Below, one piece after another: positions 1 to 10,567 of a stretch of DNA of 64,000 bases (the first letter of the stretch is position 1; every line of letters starts with the position of its first letter). A program made the translations under genes and the position numbers. Below the pieces are notes generated by a model. It was not told the DNA's origin. It saw only the letters and a program-made list of their open reading frames with translations, and ran no database searches. This stretch comes from Geodermatophilus ruber (GTDB taxonomy: Bacteria; Actinomycetota; Actinomycetes; Mycobacteriales; Geodermatophilaceae), in NCBI RefSeq assembly GCF_900114385.1, contig NZ_FOSW01000015.1:1-64000 (forward strand). The letters are read 5' to 3'.

Positions 1-39
1 CGGCCCCGTCCGGAGGCTCGCGCCGAGCGTGCGAGGCGT
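1..39. repeat. 39-bp direct repeat, copy 1
   Basis: This 39-bp unit is repeated exactly at 57-95, a period of 56 bp. It carries the 15-bp core GCCGAGCGTGCGAGG at 22-36. It lies upstream of the manB-like gene and holds no credible ORF. The same core recurs in other intergenic regions of the window. Confidence 0.85.
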
Positions 40-56
40 TCCCTGAAGGTTTCGCC

Positions 57-95
57 CGGCCCCGTCCGGAGGCTCGCGCCGAGCGTGCGAGGCGT
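57..95. repeat. 39-bp direct repeat, copy 2, within a hairpin
   Basis: Exact second copy of the unit at 1-39, with the core at 78-92. Here it sits within a larger hairpin: GGCCCCGTCC at 59-68 can pair with GGACGGGGTC at 101-110, with one G-T wobble. This may terminate an upstream transcript that lies outside the window. Confidence 0.8.
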
Positions 96-114
96 GAGGA
101 GGACGGGGTCCTTA

Positions 115-120
115 TAGGGT
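115..120 (+). promoter_or_regulatory. putative -10 box for manB
   Basis: TAGGGT lies about 55 nt before the GTG start, and a purine-rich GGCGAGGG at about 161-168 serves as ribosome binding site. The region 121-175 holds only this leader. Confidence 0.35.
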
Positions 121-175
121 CGACCGGCGTCGTCGGCCGGGGAGCCGGCGACCGGTCTCCGGCGAGGGTGAACAC

Positions 176-1573
176 GTGAGCGAGCTGGCGAGCGAACGCG
201 ACGGACGCAGCGCGGATCTTTCCTCGATCATCAAGGCCTACGACGTCCGCGGTGTCGTCCCCGACGAGTGGGACGAGGACGTCGCCCGCCGGATCGGCGC
301 GGCCTTTGCCGAGTTCGTGGCAGCCGAGAGCGGCGCGACCGCGATCGTCACCGCCCACGACATGCGCCAGTCCTCGGTGCCCCTCTCGCGGGCGTTCGCC
401 GAGGGCGTGATCGGCCGCGGCCTCGACGTCGTCGAGGCCGGGCTCGGGTCCACCGACCTGCTCTACTTCGCCTCCGGGTCCCTGGGGATCCCCGGCGCGA
501 TGTTCACCGCCAGCCACAACCCGGCCCGGTACAACGGCATCAAGCTGTGCCGCGCCGGCGCCGCCCCCGTGGGGCAGGAGTCCGGGCTGGCCACCGTCCG
601 CGAGTGGGCCGAGCGGAACGCCTACGACCGGGTGCCCGGCCGCATCGGCGAGGTCACCTCCCGCGACGTGCTGGCCGAGTACGCCGCGCACCTGCGTGCG
701 CTGGTCGACCTGTCCACGGTGCGCCCGCTGAAGGTCGTCGTCGACGCCGGCAACGGCATGGGCGGGCACACCGTCCCCGTCGTCCTCGCCGACCTGCCGC
801 TGGACATCGTCCCGCTCTACTTCGAGCTCGACGGCTCCTTCCCCAACCACGAGGCCAACCCGCTGGACCCGGCCAACCTGGTCGACCTGCAGGCCGCGGT
901 CCGCCGCGAGGGTGCCGACCTCGGCCTGGCCTTCGACGGCGACGCCGACCGGGTGTTCGTCGTCGACGAGCGCGGCGAGCCGGTCAGCCCCTCGGCGATC
1001 ACCGCGCTGGTCGCCGTCCGCGAGCTGGCCAAGGGCCGCGGGACGACGATCATCCACAACCTGATCACCTCGCGCGCCGTGCCCGAGATCGTCCGCGAGC
1101 ACGGCGGGCGGCCGGTGCGCACGCGGGTCGGGCACTCCTTCATCAAGGCCGAGATGGCGCGCACCGACGCCGTCTTCGGGGGCGAGCACTCGGCGCACTA
1201 CTACTTCCGCGATTTCTGGCGGGCCGATACGGGCATGCTCGCCGGCATGCACGTGCTCGCCGCGCTGGGGGAGCAGAGCCGGCCGCTGTCCGAGCTCACC
1301 GCCGCCTACAGCCGCTACGTCGCCTCCGGCGAGATCAACTCGACGGTGGAGGACGCGGCGGGACGCACCAAGGCGGTCCGCGAGGCGTTCGCGGGCCAGG
1401 ACGGCGTCACCGTCGACGAGCTGGACGGCCTGACCGTCGACCTCCCCGACGGCTCCTGGTTCAACCTGCGGGCCAGCAACACCGAGCCGCTGCTGCGGTT
1501 GAACGTGGAAGCGCCCGATGCGGCGCGCATGACCGAGCTGCGGGACCGAGTACTGGAGATGGTGCGCGCATGA
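176..1573 (+). CDS. manB: phosphomannomutase/phosphoglucomutase
   Basis: A 465-residue enzyme of the alpha-D-phosphohexomutase superfamily, converting mannose-6-phosphate and mannose-1-phosphate for GDP-mannose and mannolipid synthesis. The phosphoserine loop TASHNP is near residue 112, the magnesium loop DGDADR near 254, and the sugar-binding GEHS motif near 336. The C-terminal phosphate-binding domain has the SNTEP motif. Length suits bacterial PMM/PGM enzymes. The GTG start has a GGCGAGGG ribosome site. It overlaps the next gene by ATGA, so the two are probably translationally coupled. The order manB, Trm112-like, SIS protein, then manA a little downstream matches the mycobacterial manB-manA cluster. 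Whether it prefers mannose or glucose cannot be read from the sequence. Confidence 0.93.
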   Translation: MSELASERDGRSADLSSIIKAYDVRGVVPDEWDEDVARRIGAAFAEFVAAESGATAIVTAHDMRQSSVPLSRAFAEGVIGRGLDVVEAGLGSTDLLYFASGSLGIPGAMFTASHNPARYNGIKLCRAGAAPVGQESGLATVREWAERNAYDRVPGRIGEVTSRDVLAEYAAHLRALVDLSTVRPLKVVVDAGNGMGGHTVPVVLADLPLDIVPLYFELDGSFPNHEANPLDPANLVDLQAAVRREGADLGLAFDGDADRVFVVDERGEPVSPSAITALVAVRELAKGRGTTIIHNLITSRAVPEIVREHGGRPVRTRVGHSFIKAEMARTDAVFGGEHSAHYYFRDFWRADTGMLAGMHVLAALGEQSRPLSELTAAYSRYVASGEINSTVEDAAGRTKAVREAFAGQDGVTVDELDGLTVDLPDGSWFNLRASNTEPLLRLNVEAPDAARMTELRDRVLEMVRA

Positions 1574-1764
1574 CCGCTGGAGGACCCCTGGGGCTGGACC
1601 CGGCGCTGCTGGAGATCCTCGCCTGCCCCGACACCCACCACAGCCCGCTGACGGTGGACGAGGAGGCCGGTGAGCTGCTGTGCACGACGTGCGACCGCGC
1701 GTTCCCGGTGCGCGACGGCATCCCCGTGCTGCTGCTCGACGAGGCCAGGCACCGGACAGCATGA
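1570..1764 (+). CDS. Trm112-like zinc-ribbon protein
   Basis: A 64-residue protein of the Trm112/UPF0434 family. It has the family pattern ILACP, then a CxxC pair in LLCTTCDRAFPV, then the DGIPVLL tail. The first zinc knuckle is CPDTH rather than CxxC, common among actinobacterial members. Trm112 proteins activate methyltransferases in other organisms; in actinobacteria the partner is not established. The ATG at 1570 overlaps the manB stop, and its own stop overlaps the start of the SIS gene, so it sits in the middle of a coupled operon. Confidence 0.88.
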   Translation: MTAGGPLGLDPALLEILACPDTHHSPLTVDEEAGELLCTTCDRAFPVRDGIPVLLLDEARHRTA

Positions 1765-2906
1765 CCTCGCCCGAGCTGGCCGAGGAGGTGCTCGACGACC
1801 TCGACATGCTGCGCGCCCGTGACCCGCGCGGGCTGCTCCCGGCGGTCGCCGGCGCCGGCGCGCAGGTGCGCGAGACCGCCCGGCTGACCGAGGAGGCCGG
1901 CCTCGAGCGGATCACCGGCGGCGGCCGCCCCCGCGGCCTGGTCATCGTCGCCCGCCGGGAGGGCGCGGTGGCCGCCCAGGTGCTGCGGGCGCTGCTCGGG
2001 CCGGCCAGCCCGGTGACCGTCGACATCGTCCCGGGGCCGGATCTGCCGGTGTGGACCGGGCCGAGCGACATCGCCGTCGTCGCCACCCGGACCGGCGCCG
2101 GCCAGTACGCGGTGGCCCCGGCCTACGAGGCCGCCCGCCGCGGCGTGTCGCTGCTGGGCATCGGCGCCGAGGACGCCCCGCTGCGCGCCGCCTGCTCCAC
2201 CGCCCGCGCGCCGTACGTGCCGCTGCCGCGGTCGCGGGTGCGGCACACCACGCTGTGGTCGCTGCTGACCCCGCTGCTGAAGCTCGCCGTCGACCTGGAG
2301 CTGGTCTCCGAGGCGACGGCCGACCTCGCGGCGATCGCCGACGCCCTCGACGAGGTCGCCACCGAGTGCGGCCCGGCCCAGGAGTCGTTCGTCAACCCGG
2401 CGAAGACGCTGGCCCTCGAGCTGCTCGACGCGCTGCCGGTCATCGCCGCCGAGGGCCCCCTGGCCGGCACCGCCGCCACCCGGATCGCCGACCAGCTGGC
2501 CACCCTCGCCGGGCTGCCGGCCACCACCTTCCGGCTGCCCGACCAGCGGGTGGCCGCCTGCTCCGTCCTCGGCGGGCCGCTGGCCCCGCGCGGCGGCGAG
2601 GACGACTTCTTCCGCGACCGCGCCGAGGACACCGGCCGCCGGCTGCGGCTGATCACCGTGCGCGACACCGACGGGGGCGAGCACGACGGCGGCGGGGAGC
2701 GCGACCCCCGCTCGGCCCGCGAGGCGCTGCACGAGGTGCTGCGCACCGCGACCGGCTCGAACGTGCCGGTCAGCGGGCTGGCCGAGCACGGCGACCCGGC
2801 GCGCCACGGTCGCCTCCCACGACTGGCCCAGCAGCTGGCCGTCGCCGACTTCACCGCTGTCTACCTCGCGCTGGCACTGGACTCGGAGAGGGCCAACCAC
2901 TCATGA
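1761..2906 (+). CDS. SIS-domain protein, phosphoglucose/phosphomannose isomerase-like (TobH family)
   Basis: A 381-residue protein. It resembles the actinobacterial SIS-fold proteins that always lie between manB and manA, called TobH in mycobacteria. A conserved stretch of alternating beta strands and glycine turns (AVVATRTGAG near residue 110) fits a sugar-isomerase fold. The N-terminal segment is helical and acidic. The start was set at ATG 1761 because it overlaps the Trm112 stop as ATGA; an upstream in-frame extension would read through the Trm112 gene. Catalysis is unproven; a role in mannose or cell-wall sugar metabolism is inferred from position. Confidence 0.78.
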   Translation: MTSPELAEEVLDDLDMLRARDPRGLLPAVAGAGAQVRETARLTEEAGLERITGGGRPRGLVIVARREGAVAAQVLRALLGPASPVTVDIVPGPDLPVWTGPSDIAVVATRTGAGQYAVAPAYEAARRGVSLLGIGAEDAPLRAACSTARAPYVPLPRSRVRHTTLWSLLTPLLKLAVDLELVSEATADLAAIADALDEVATECGPAQESFVNPAKTLALELLDALPVIAAEGPLAGTAATRIADQLATLAGLPATTFRLPDQRVAACSVLGGPLAPRGGEDDFFRDRAEDTGRRLRLITVRDTDGGEHDGGGERDPRSAREALHEVLRTATGSNVPVSGLAEHGDPARHGRLPRLAQQLAVADFTAVYLALALDSERANHS

Positions 2907-3898
2907 GTGCCGACACCCCCGCGGCCCCCGAAGCGAGCGACCACGCCGGCGCCGAGCACGGCGGGGGCCACGGCACCAAGGCGATCATCGCCGCGCTGCT
3001 GGCCAACCTCGGGATCGCCATCGCGAAGTTCGTCGCCTACGTGGTGACCGGTGCGTCCTCGATGCTGGCCGAGGCGATCCACTCGGTCGCCGACTCCGGC
3101 AACCAGGTGCTGCTGCTGGTCGGCGGGAAGCGGGCCCGGCGGGCGGCCACCCCCGAGCACCCGTTCGGCTTCGGCCGCGACCGCTACATCTACAGCTTCA
3201 TCGTCGCGATCGTGCTGTTCAGCCTCGGTGGCCTGTTCGCCCTCTACGAGGGCTACCACAAGCTCACCCACCCCGAGGAGCTGACGTCCCCGCAGTGGGC
3301 GATCGGCGTCCTGGTGGTCGCGATCGCGCTGGAGAGCTTCTCGCTGCGCACGGCGGTCAAGGAGACCGCGGCGGTCAAGCCGCCGACGCGGAGCTACTGG
3401 TCGTTCATCCGCCACGCCCGCTCGCCGGAGCTACCGGTCATCCTGCTCGAGGACGTCGGTGCGCTGACCGGTCTGGTGCTGGCGCTGCTCGGCGTGGGCC
3501 TGGCGACGATCACCGGCAACGGCGTCTTCGACGGCCTCGGCACCGTTGCCATCGGCCTCCTGCTCGTGGTCATCGCCGTGATCCTCGCGATCGAGACCAA
3601 GAGCCTGCTGCTCGGCGAGTCGGCCACCCCCGAGGACCAGCGCAAGATCGTCACCGCCCTCGAGCAGGCCGGGGTCTCGGTGATCCACATGAAGACCCTG
3701 CACCTGGGCCCCGACGAGCTGCTGGTCGCGGCCAAGATCGCCGCGCCGCCCGACGAGACGGCGGAGGGCATCGCTCGGCTGATCGACGACGCCGAGGCGC
3801 GGATCCGCGCCTCGGTGCCGATCGCCCGGGTCATCTACCTCGAGCCCGACATCCGCCGGGCCCAGGTGCCGGCCGCGACCGGCGCCCCGGAGGCCTGA
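2903..3898 (+). CDS. cation diffusion facilitator transporter
   Basis: A 331-residue membrane protein of the CDF family, which export Zn2+, Co2+, Fe2+ or Mn2+ in exchange for protons. After a histidine-rich N-terminus (EHGGGHG near residue 19) there are six predicted membrane segments between about residues 26 and 240, and a C-terminal soluble ferredoxin-like domain. The family metal site in TM2 is present as AEAIHSVADS, giving the HxxxD pair. The start overlaps the SIS gene stop (ATGA), so this is the fourth gene of the coupled operon. Metal specificity cannot be assigned. Confidence 0.9.
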   Translation: MSADTPAAPEASDHAGAEHGGGHGTKAIIAALLANLGIAIAKFVAYVVTGASSMLAEAIHSVADSGNQVLLLVGGKRARRAATPEHPFGFGRDRYIYSFIVAIVLFSLGGLFALYEGYHKLTHPEELTSPQWAIGVLVVAIALESFSLRTAVKETAAVKPPTRSYWSFIRHARSPELPVILLEDVGALTGLVLALLGVGLATITGNGVFDGLGTVAIGLLLVVIAVILAIETKSLLLGESATPEDQRKIVTALEQAGVSVIHMKTLHLGPDELLVAAKIAAPPDETAEGIARLIDDAEARIRASVPIARVIYLEPDIRRAQVPAATGAPEA

Positions 3899-3936
3899 CC
3901 GGCCGACCTGTCGGTGCTCCGGGGCACAGTGGGGGC

Positions 3937-5679
3937 ATGAGCCGTACGCACCTGTCGCCGGCCCGCCGGCAGGCCGACCGCGCCGGGCTGGCCGACGAGG
4001 TCGTCGACGTGCTGGTCATCGGCGGCGGCGTGACCGGTGCCGGCGCCGCCCTGGACGCGGCCAGCCGTGGCCTCACCGTCGGGCTGCTCGAGGCCCGCGA
4101 CTGGGCGGCCGGCACCTCCAGCCGGTCGAGCAAGCTGATCCACGGTGGGCTGCGCTACCTGGAGCAGCTGGCCTTCCCGCTGGTCCGGGAGGCCCTGCAC
4201 GAGCGCACCCGGCTGGTGCAGACGATCGCACCGCACCTGGTGCGCCCGCTGCCCTTCCTGCTGCCGCTGACCGCGCCGGCGTGGCAGCGCGCCTACTACG
4301 GCGCCGGGGCGGCGCTCTACGACGCGCTGGGCGCCGCCCTGGAGGCCGACCGGGTCGTGCCCCTGCACCGGCACCTGTCGCGGCGGGCCACCGTCGAGGC
4401 GTTCCCGGCGCTGCGCCCCGACATCGTCCGCGGGGCCATCCGGTACTGGGACGCGCAGGTCGACGACGCCCGGCACACCCTCGCCGTCGTCCGGACGGCG
4501 GCCGGCTACGGCGCCCGGGTGCTCTCCAGCGCCCGCGTCACCGGGCTGCTGCGCGACGGCACCGGGTCGCAGGCGCCGGTGGTCGGCGTGCAGGTCGCCG
4601 ACCTCACCGACGGCTCCTCGTTCACCGTTCGCGCCCGCAGCGTCGTCGCGGCGACCGGCGTGTGGAGCGACGACGTCGGCGCGATGCTCGGCGACGCCGC
4701 CCCCGGCCTGCGGGTGCGCGCCTCCAAGGGCGTGCACCTGGTGGTGCCCCGGTCGGCGATCGACGGCGGCAGCCTGCCCGACGGCGAGCGCCCGGGGCTG
4801 ATCCTGCGCACGCCGACCAGCGTGCTGTTCGTCATCCCCTGGGGCGAGGCGTGGATCATCGGCACCACCGACACCCCGTGGCAGCTGGACCGCGACCACC
4901 CCGCGGCCAGCAGCGCCGACATCGGCTACCTGCTCGACCAGGTCAACCGGGTGCTGTCCCGCCCGGTCACCGCCGACCAGATCATCGGTGTCTACGCGGG
5001 GCTGCGGCCGCTGCTGCACGGCGAGGCCGACCAGACCAGCCGGCTCTCCCGCGAGCACGCCGCCGTCACCCCGGTGCCCGGTCTGGTGCTGGTCGCCGGC
5101 GGCAAGTACACGACCTACCGGGTGATGGCCGCCGACGCCGTCGACGCCGCCACCGTCGGGCTGCCCGGCGTCCCGCCGTCGGCCACCGCGCATCTGCCGC
5201 TGGTCGGCGCCCGCCGCTGGGACGCCGTCCGGGACACCGCACCGCAGCTCGCCGCCACCAGCGGCCTGCCCGAGGACGCCGTCGCACGGTTGCTGCACCG
5301 GCACGGGGACCGCATCGGCGAGGTGCTCGACCTGGTCCGCGCCGACCCGGCGCTGGGCCGGCCGCTGCCCGGCGCCGCGGCGCACCTGGCAGCCGAGGTC
5401 GTGCACGCGGTCACCGCCGAGGGCGCGCTGCATCTCGACGACGTCCTCACCCGGCGCACCCGCGTCTCGATCACGACCCCGCACCGCGGCACCGGGTCCG
5501 CGCCGGCGGTCGCCGCGCTCATGGCGGAGACGCTCGGCTGGGGCCGGGAACGCACCGAGCGCGAGGTGGCGCACTACCGGGCCCGGGTCGAGGCCGAGCG
5601 GGAGTCGCAGCGGATGCCCGACGACCGCACCGCCGACGCGGCACGGCTCGGCGCCCCGGACGTGCGCGCCGCCGTCTGA
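3937..5679 (+). CDS. glpD: FAD-dependent glycerol-3-phosphate dehydrogenase
   Basis: A 580-residue GlpD/GlpA-type flavoenzyme that oxidises sn-glycerol-3-phosphate to dihydroxyacetone phosphate at the membrane and feeds the respiratory chain. The N-terminal Rossmann motif is IGGGVTGAG near residue 28. SSRSSKLIHGGLRYLE follows, a GlpD signature, and GTTDTPW lies in the substrate domain. The C-terminal helical DAO_C domain is intact. The ATG at 3937 was chosen because a weak -10-like CACAGT ends 6 nt before it. The gap to the CDF gene is 38 bp. Confidence 0.93.
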   Translation: MSRTHLSPARRQADRAGLADEVVDVLVIGGGVTGAGAALDAASRGLTVGLLEARDWAAGTSSRSSKLIHGGLRYLEQLAFPLVREALHERTRLVQTIAPHLVRPLPFLLPLTAPAWQRAYYGAGAALYDALGAALEADRVVPLHRHLSRRATVEAFPALRPDIVRGAIRYWDAQVDDARHTLAVVRTAAGYGARVLSSARVTGLLRDGTGSQAPVVGVQVADLTDGSSFTVRARSVVAATGVWSDDVGAMLGDAAPGLRVRASKGVHLVVPRSAIDGGSLPDGERPGLILRTPTSVLFVIPWGEAWIIGTTDTPWQLDRDHPAASSADIGYLLDQVNRVLSRPVTADQIIGVYAGLRPLLHGEADQTSRLSREHAAVTPVPGLVLVAGGKYTTYRVMAADAVDAATVGLPGVPPSATAHLPLVGARRWDAVRDTAPQLAATSGLPEDAVARLLHRHGDRIGEVLDLVRADPALGRPLPGAAAHLAAEVVHAVTAEGALHLDDVLTRRTRVSITTPHRGTGSAPAVAALMAETLGWGRERTEREVAHYRARVEAERESQRMPDDRTADAARLGAPDVRAAV

Positions 5680-5716
5680 GGAAGGCCCCCTCCCGGAGAA
5701 TGGACCCCCTCCCGGT

Positions 5717-5731
5717 CCTCGCAGGCTCGGC
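5717..5731 (-). repeat. dispersed 15-bp core repeat
   Basis: The minus strand reads GCCGAGCCTGCGAGG, the same core as at 22-36 and 78-92 with one difference, and identical to the copy at 48781-48795. It lies in the glpD-manA gap, which otherwise has no gene. No clean enclosing stem was found for this copy. Confidence 0.7.
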
Positions 5732-5832
5732 ACGTCCGGCGCGGAGTCGGACCCGAGGCGCGGTCTGACCCCTTGGGGGGATCCGCCGGGGCCCGTGCGA
5801 TCCGATCATGACGGGTGTGCGCGCGACGCCAG

Positions 5833-5838
5833 TAGCCT
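5833..5838 (+). promoter_or_regulatory. -10 box of manA, near-leaderless
   Basis: TAGCCT ends 8 nt before ATG 5847, so transcription should begin at or next to the start codon. This favours 5847 over an in-frame ATG at 5808 that lies upstream of the box. Confidence 0.5.
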
Positions 5839-5846
5839 CCTCCGTG

Positions 5847-7025
5847 ATGTGGCAGCTCACCAGCGCAATTCGCTTCTATCCGTGGGGTAGCCGGACCGTG
5901 ATCCCCGAGCTGCTGGGCCAGCCAAGCCCGGCGGAGCGGCCCCACGCGGAGCTCTGGATGGGAGCCCACCCGGACGACCCCAGCCGGCTCGACGACGGCC
6001 GCTCGCTGGACACGGCGATCGCCGAGGAGGCCGAACGGCTGCTGGGCCCCGCGGTGGTGGAGCGGTTCGGCCCGCGGCTGCCCTTCCTCGTGAAGGTGCT
6101 CGCCGCCGACACCCCGCTGTCGCTGCAGGCGCACCCGACCATGGAGCAGGCCGCGGCCGGTTACGCCGCCGAGGAGGCCGCCGGGATCCCGCACGACGAC
6201 CCGACGCGGACCTTCAAGGACCCGTGGCACAAGCCGGAGCTGCTGCTGGCGCTGACCACCTTCGAGGCGCTCTGCGGCTTCCGGCCGGTCGAGGAGTCGC
6301 TGCACTGCCTGGCCAAGCTGCAGGTGCCCGAGCTCAAGCCGACGATCGCGGCGCTGGCCCGCGGCGGGCTGCGCGCGGCCATCCCACAGCTGCTGGCGCT
6401 GTCGGGCAAGCGGCGCGCCGCGCTGGTCGAGGCGGTCGCCAGCAAGGCGGCGACCTTCGTGGCGGCGCACGACCCGGAGTTCATCAACACCTACCGGTGG
6501 GCGGCCGCCCTCGCCGAGTCCTATCCCGGCGACGCCGGCGTGGTGATCTCGCTGATGTGCAACCACCTCAAGCTGGCGCCGGGCGAGGCGGTGTTCCTGC
6601 CGGCCGGCAACCTGCACGCCTACCTGTCCGGCGCCGGTGTCGAGGTGATGGCCAGCTCGGACAACGTGCTGCGCGGCGGGCTGACCCGCAAGCACGTCGA
6701 CCTGGCGGCGCTGATCGAGGTGCTGGACTTCAGCGACGGCCGGATCCCCGTCCTGCACCCCGTGCTCGGGCCCGGCGGGCTGCGCTACCGGGTGCCGGTG
6801 GAGGACTTCGACCTCACCCGCGTGGAGCTCGACGACCAGGCCGGCACGCTCACCACCCGCGGCCCGCAGGTGCTGCTGTGCACCGAGGGCCGGGCGGTGC
6901 TGGCCGCCGCCGACGGCGAGCTGGTGCTGGAGAAGGGGCAGTCGGCGTTCGTCCCCGCCGGGGCGCCGGTGAGCGCCCGCGGCCCGGCGCTGCTGTTCCG
7001 CACCACCACGAACCTTCGCGGGTGA
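5847..7025 (+). CDS. manA: mannose-6-phosphate isomerase, class I
   Basis: A 392-residue type I phosphomannose isomerase, interconverting fructose-6-phosphate and mannose-6-phosphate, the entry step to mannose metabolism. The protein opens with the usual Y-PWG segment (IRFYPWGSRT). The zinc ligands are visible in SLQAHP and DPWHKPEL, and the GNLHAYL segment is followed by the SSDNVLRGGLT signature. The start at ATG 5847 is supported by family length and by the -10 box just upstream. It is separated from manB by the CDF and glpD genes, a small rearrangement compared with the direct mycobacterial manB-manA cluster. Confidence 0.94.
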   Translation: MWQLTSAIRFYPWGSRTVIPELLGQPSPAERPHAELWMGAHPDDPSRLDDGRSLDTAIAEEAERLLGPAVVERFGPRLPFLVKVLAADTPLSLQAHPTMEQAAAGYAAEEAAGIPHDDPTRTFKDPWHKPELLLALTTFEALCGFRPVEESLHCLAKLQVPELKPTIAALARGGLRAAIPQLLALSGKRRAALVEAVASKAATFVAAHDPEFINTYRWAAALAESYPGDAGVVISLMCNHLKLAPGEAVFLPAGNLHAYLSGAGVEVMASSDNVLRGGLTRKHVDLAALIEVLDFSDGRIPVLHPVLGPGGLRYRVPVEDFDLTRVELDDQAGTLTTRGPQVLLCTEGRAVLAAADGELVLEKGQSAFVPAGAPVSARGPALLFRTTTNLRG

Positions 7026-7069
7026 CCGGGCCCACCCGGCCGCGGCGCCGGCGGGCCGCCGCGAGCACC

Positions 7070-7075
7070 TAGCAT
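7070..7075 (+). promoter_or_regulatory. -10 box for the HNH lipoprotein gene
   Basis: TAGCAT lies 31 nt before GTG 7107 and is followed by a GGGAG ribosome site at about 7096-7100. Confidence 0.5.
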
Positions 7076-7106
7076 CGGGCCTTCCGGTTCCAGTCGGGAG
7101 TGCTCC

Positions 7107-7997
7107 GTGTCCGTCCGTCCAGGTTCCATCGCGCGGCGGATCGCCGCCGGCGCGCTGACCCTCGCGCTCGCCGGCGGCCTCGTCGGCTGCGAGCTGCTCC
7201 AGGACGCCGGCACCGGCGTCCTCTCCGACGAGGCGGCCGTCGACGCCATCGCCGCGGCGCCGCCCGGATCCGCCCTGGCCACCGTCGGCCAGGTGGAGGT
7301 CAAGGGGCGGGCCCCGCGCACCGGCTACGAGCGCGACCTCTTCGGCGACGGCTGGGGGGACCCCGACCGCAACGGCTGCGACGCCCGCAACGACATCCTC
7401 GCCCGCGACCTGACCGGGGAGACCTTCCGGCCCGGCAGCAACGACTGCGTCGTCCTCACCGGCACACTGGCCGACCCCTACTCCGGGCGCACCATCGACT
7501 TCCGGCGCGGCCAGGACACCAGCGACGACGTGCAGATCGACCACGTGGTGGCGGTCTCCGACGCCTGGCAGAAGGGTGCCCAGCAGTGGGACGCCGGCAC
7601 GCGGGTCGCCTTCTACAACGACCCGCTGAACCTGCTCGCCGTCGACGGCGGGCTCAACATGCAGAAGGGCGACGGCGACGCGGCCACCTGGCTGCCCCCG
7701 GCCACCGGCTACCGGTGCGCCTACGTCGCCCGGCAGGTGGCGGTCAAGGTCGAGTACGGCCTGTGGATGACCCGCGCCGAGCGCAACGCCGTGGCCACCG
7801 TGCTCAGCACCTGCCCGGAGGAGCCGCTGCCGGACGGGGTCACCGCCCCGGCGCCGGAGCCCGCACCGCCGACGGAGGTCGCCTACGCCGACTGCGCCGC
7901 GGTCCGCGCGGCCGGTGCCGCCCCGATCCACCGGGGCGATCCCGGCTGGCGGGACACGTTCGACGGGGACGGCGACGGCGTCGGCTGCGAGTCCTGA
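7107..7997 (+). CDS. secreted HNH nuclease-like lipoprotein with Excalibur domain
   Basis: A 296-residue exported protein. The signal peptide ends in the lipobox LVGC at about residues 25-28, so the mature protein should be a surface lipoprotein. The middle resembles the DUF1524/GmrSD C-terminal HNH family: DxDHVVA-type [11 protein letters not shown] near residue 146, then NDPLNLLAV and NMQKGD. The last 40 residues form an Excalibur calcium-binding motif, with [14 protein letters not shown] and the DxDxDGxGCE ending. Similar secreted HNH-Excalibur proteins are common in actinobacteria, and nuclease activity is expected but not shown. It is monocistronic between manA and ahcY. Confidence 0.85.
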   Translation: MSVRPGSIARRIAAGALTLALAGGLVGCELLQDAGTGVLSDEAAVDAIAAAPPGSALATVGQVEVKGRAPRTGYERDLFGDGWGDPDRNGCDARNDILARDLTGETFRPGSNDCVVLTGTLADPYSGRTIDFRRGQDTSDDVQIDHVVAVSDAWQKGAQQWDAGTRVAFYNDPLNLLAVDGGLNMQKGDGDAATWLPPATGYRCAYVARQVAVKVEYGLWMTRAERNAVATVLSTCPEEPLPDGVTAPAPEPAPPTEVAYADCAAVRAAGAAPIHRGDPGWRDTFDGDGDGVGCES

Positions 7998-8017
7998 GCG
8001 GCCCGCCGGCCGCCGCG

Positions 8018-8023
8018 TATCCT
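8018..8023 (+). promoter_or_regulatory. candidate -10 box for ahcY
   Basis: TATCCT would start transcription near 8030. That leaves the leader hairpins at 8043-8111 in the mRNA but removes most of the 5' arm (8024-8030) of the long-range helix described for the leader. An upstream start is not excluded. Confidence 0.4.
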
Positions 8024-8121
8024 GGTCCGCGGTACGAGCCCCGCCGAAGCCTCGGCATGCTCGCTCTTCCGTTGGCAACCGACGCGAGCCCGTCCGCCCG
8101 GGCGGGCGGACCTGGAGCGAC
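8024..8121 (+). ncRNA. structured 5' leader of ahcY, candidate riboswitch
   Basis: The leader can form hairpin A (8043-8047 with 8052-8056), hairpin B (8059-8063 with 8085-8089, then 8070-8075 with 8079-8084 closing a CAA loop) and hairpin C (8092-8099 with 8104-8111, eight pairs, GGGC loop). The segment 8106-8112 can instead pair with 8024-8030, seven Watson-Crick pairs closing the whole leader. The long-range helix and hairpin C compete for the same bases and end one nucleotide before the TGGAG ribosome site at 8113-8117. CGAAGCC followed by GGCAACC recalls the SAM-I/SAM-IV riboswitch clan, but I could not fit that model fully, and no SAH riboswitch core was seen. Confidence 0.45.
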
Positions 8122-9606
<1,485 letters not shown>

Positions 9607-9618
9607 CGGCCACGCTTC

Positions 9619-9695
9619 AGGGTCCCGCGCCGAGTTTGCGAGGCGTGGGGGGAAGCGTGGTCCCTCGGAGGTCACCAGGCTCGCGGCGGGACCCT
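9619..9695 (+). repeat. hairpin-enclosed copy of the dispersed repeat
   Basis: AGGGTCCCGC (9619-9628) can pair with GCGGGACCCT (9686-9695), a perfect 10-bp stem. It encloses the core GCCGAGTTTGCGAGG at 9629-9643 and a partial inverted repeat CACGCTTC/GAAGCGTG (9611-9618, 9652-9659). It lies just downstream of ahcY and probably contributes to transcription termination. Confidence 0.65.
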
Positions 9696-9711
9696 GCGGG
9701 GCCGTCCGTCC

Positions 9712-9739
9712 CCCCGCCCTGCGCATGCGCAGGGCGGGG
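9712..9739. terminator. 28-bp perfect palindrome
   Basis: The sequence from 9712 to 9739 equals its own reverse complement, a 14-bp arm on each side with no spacer. It lies between ahcY and mtrA and has no T-tract. It could act as a terminator of the ahcY unit or as a protein-binding palindrome upstream of mtrA. Confidence 0.55.
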
Positions 9740-9813
9740 TTGGTCCCACCCGTCCGGCACGTCACCCGGGCGGGTGGGCCACCTTCGGCGCTGAACAGCG
9801 CAGAATGGGCGCC

Positions 9814-10521
<708 letters not shown>

Positions 10522-10567
10522 GCGGCTCTGCCCCCTGGCCGGCTCCGCCGGGCGGGCGTGAACCCGA

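Noticed and set aside
8024-8121. Canonical SAH riboswitch before ahcY
   Set aside because: The conserved GAGGAGCG...GGCUCGG...CGGCGCUC layout is not present, so only a generic structured leader is called.
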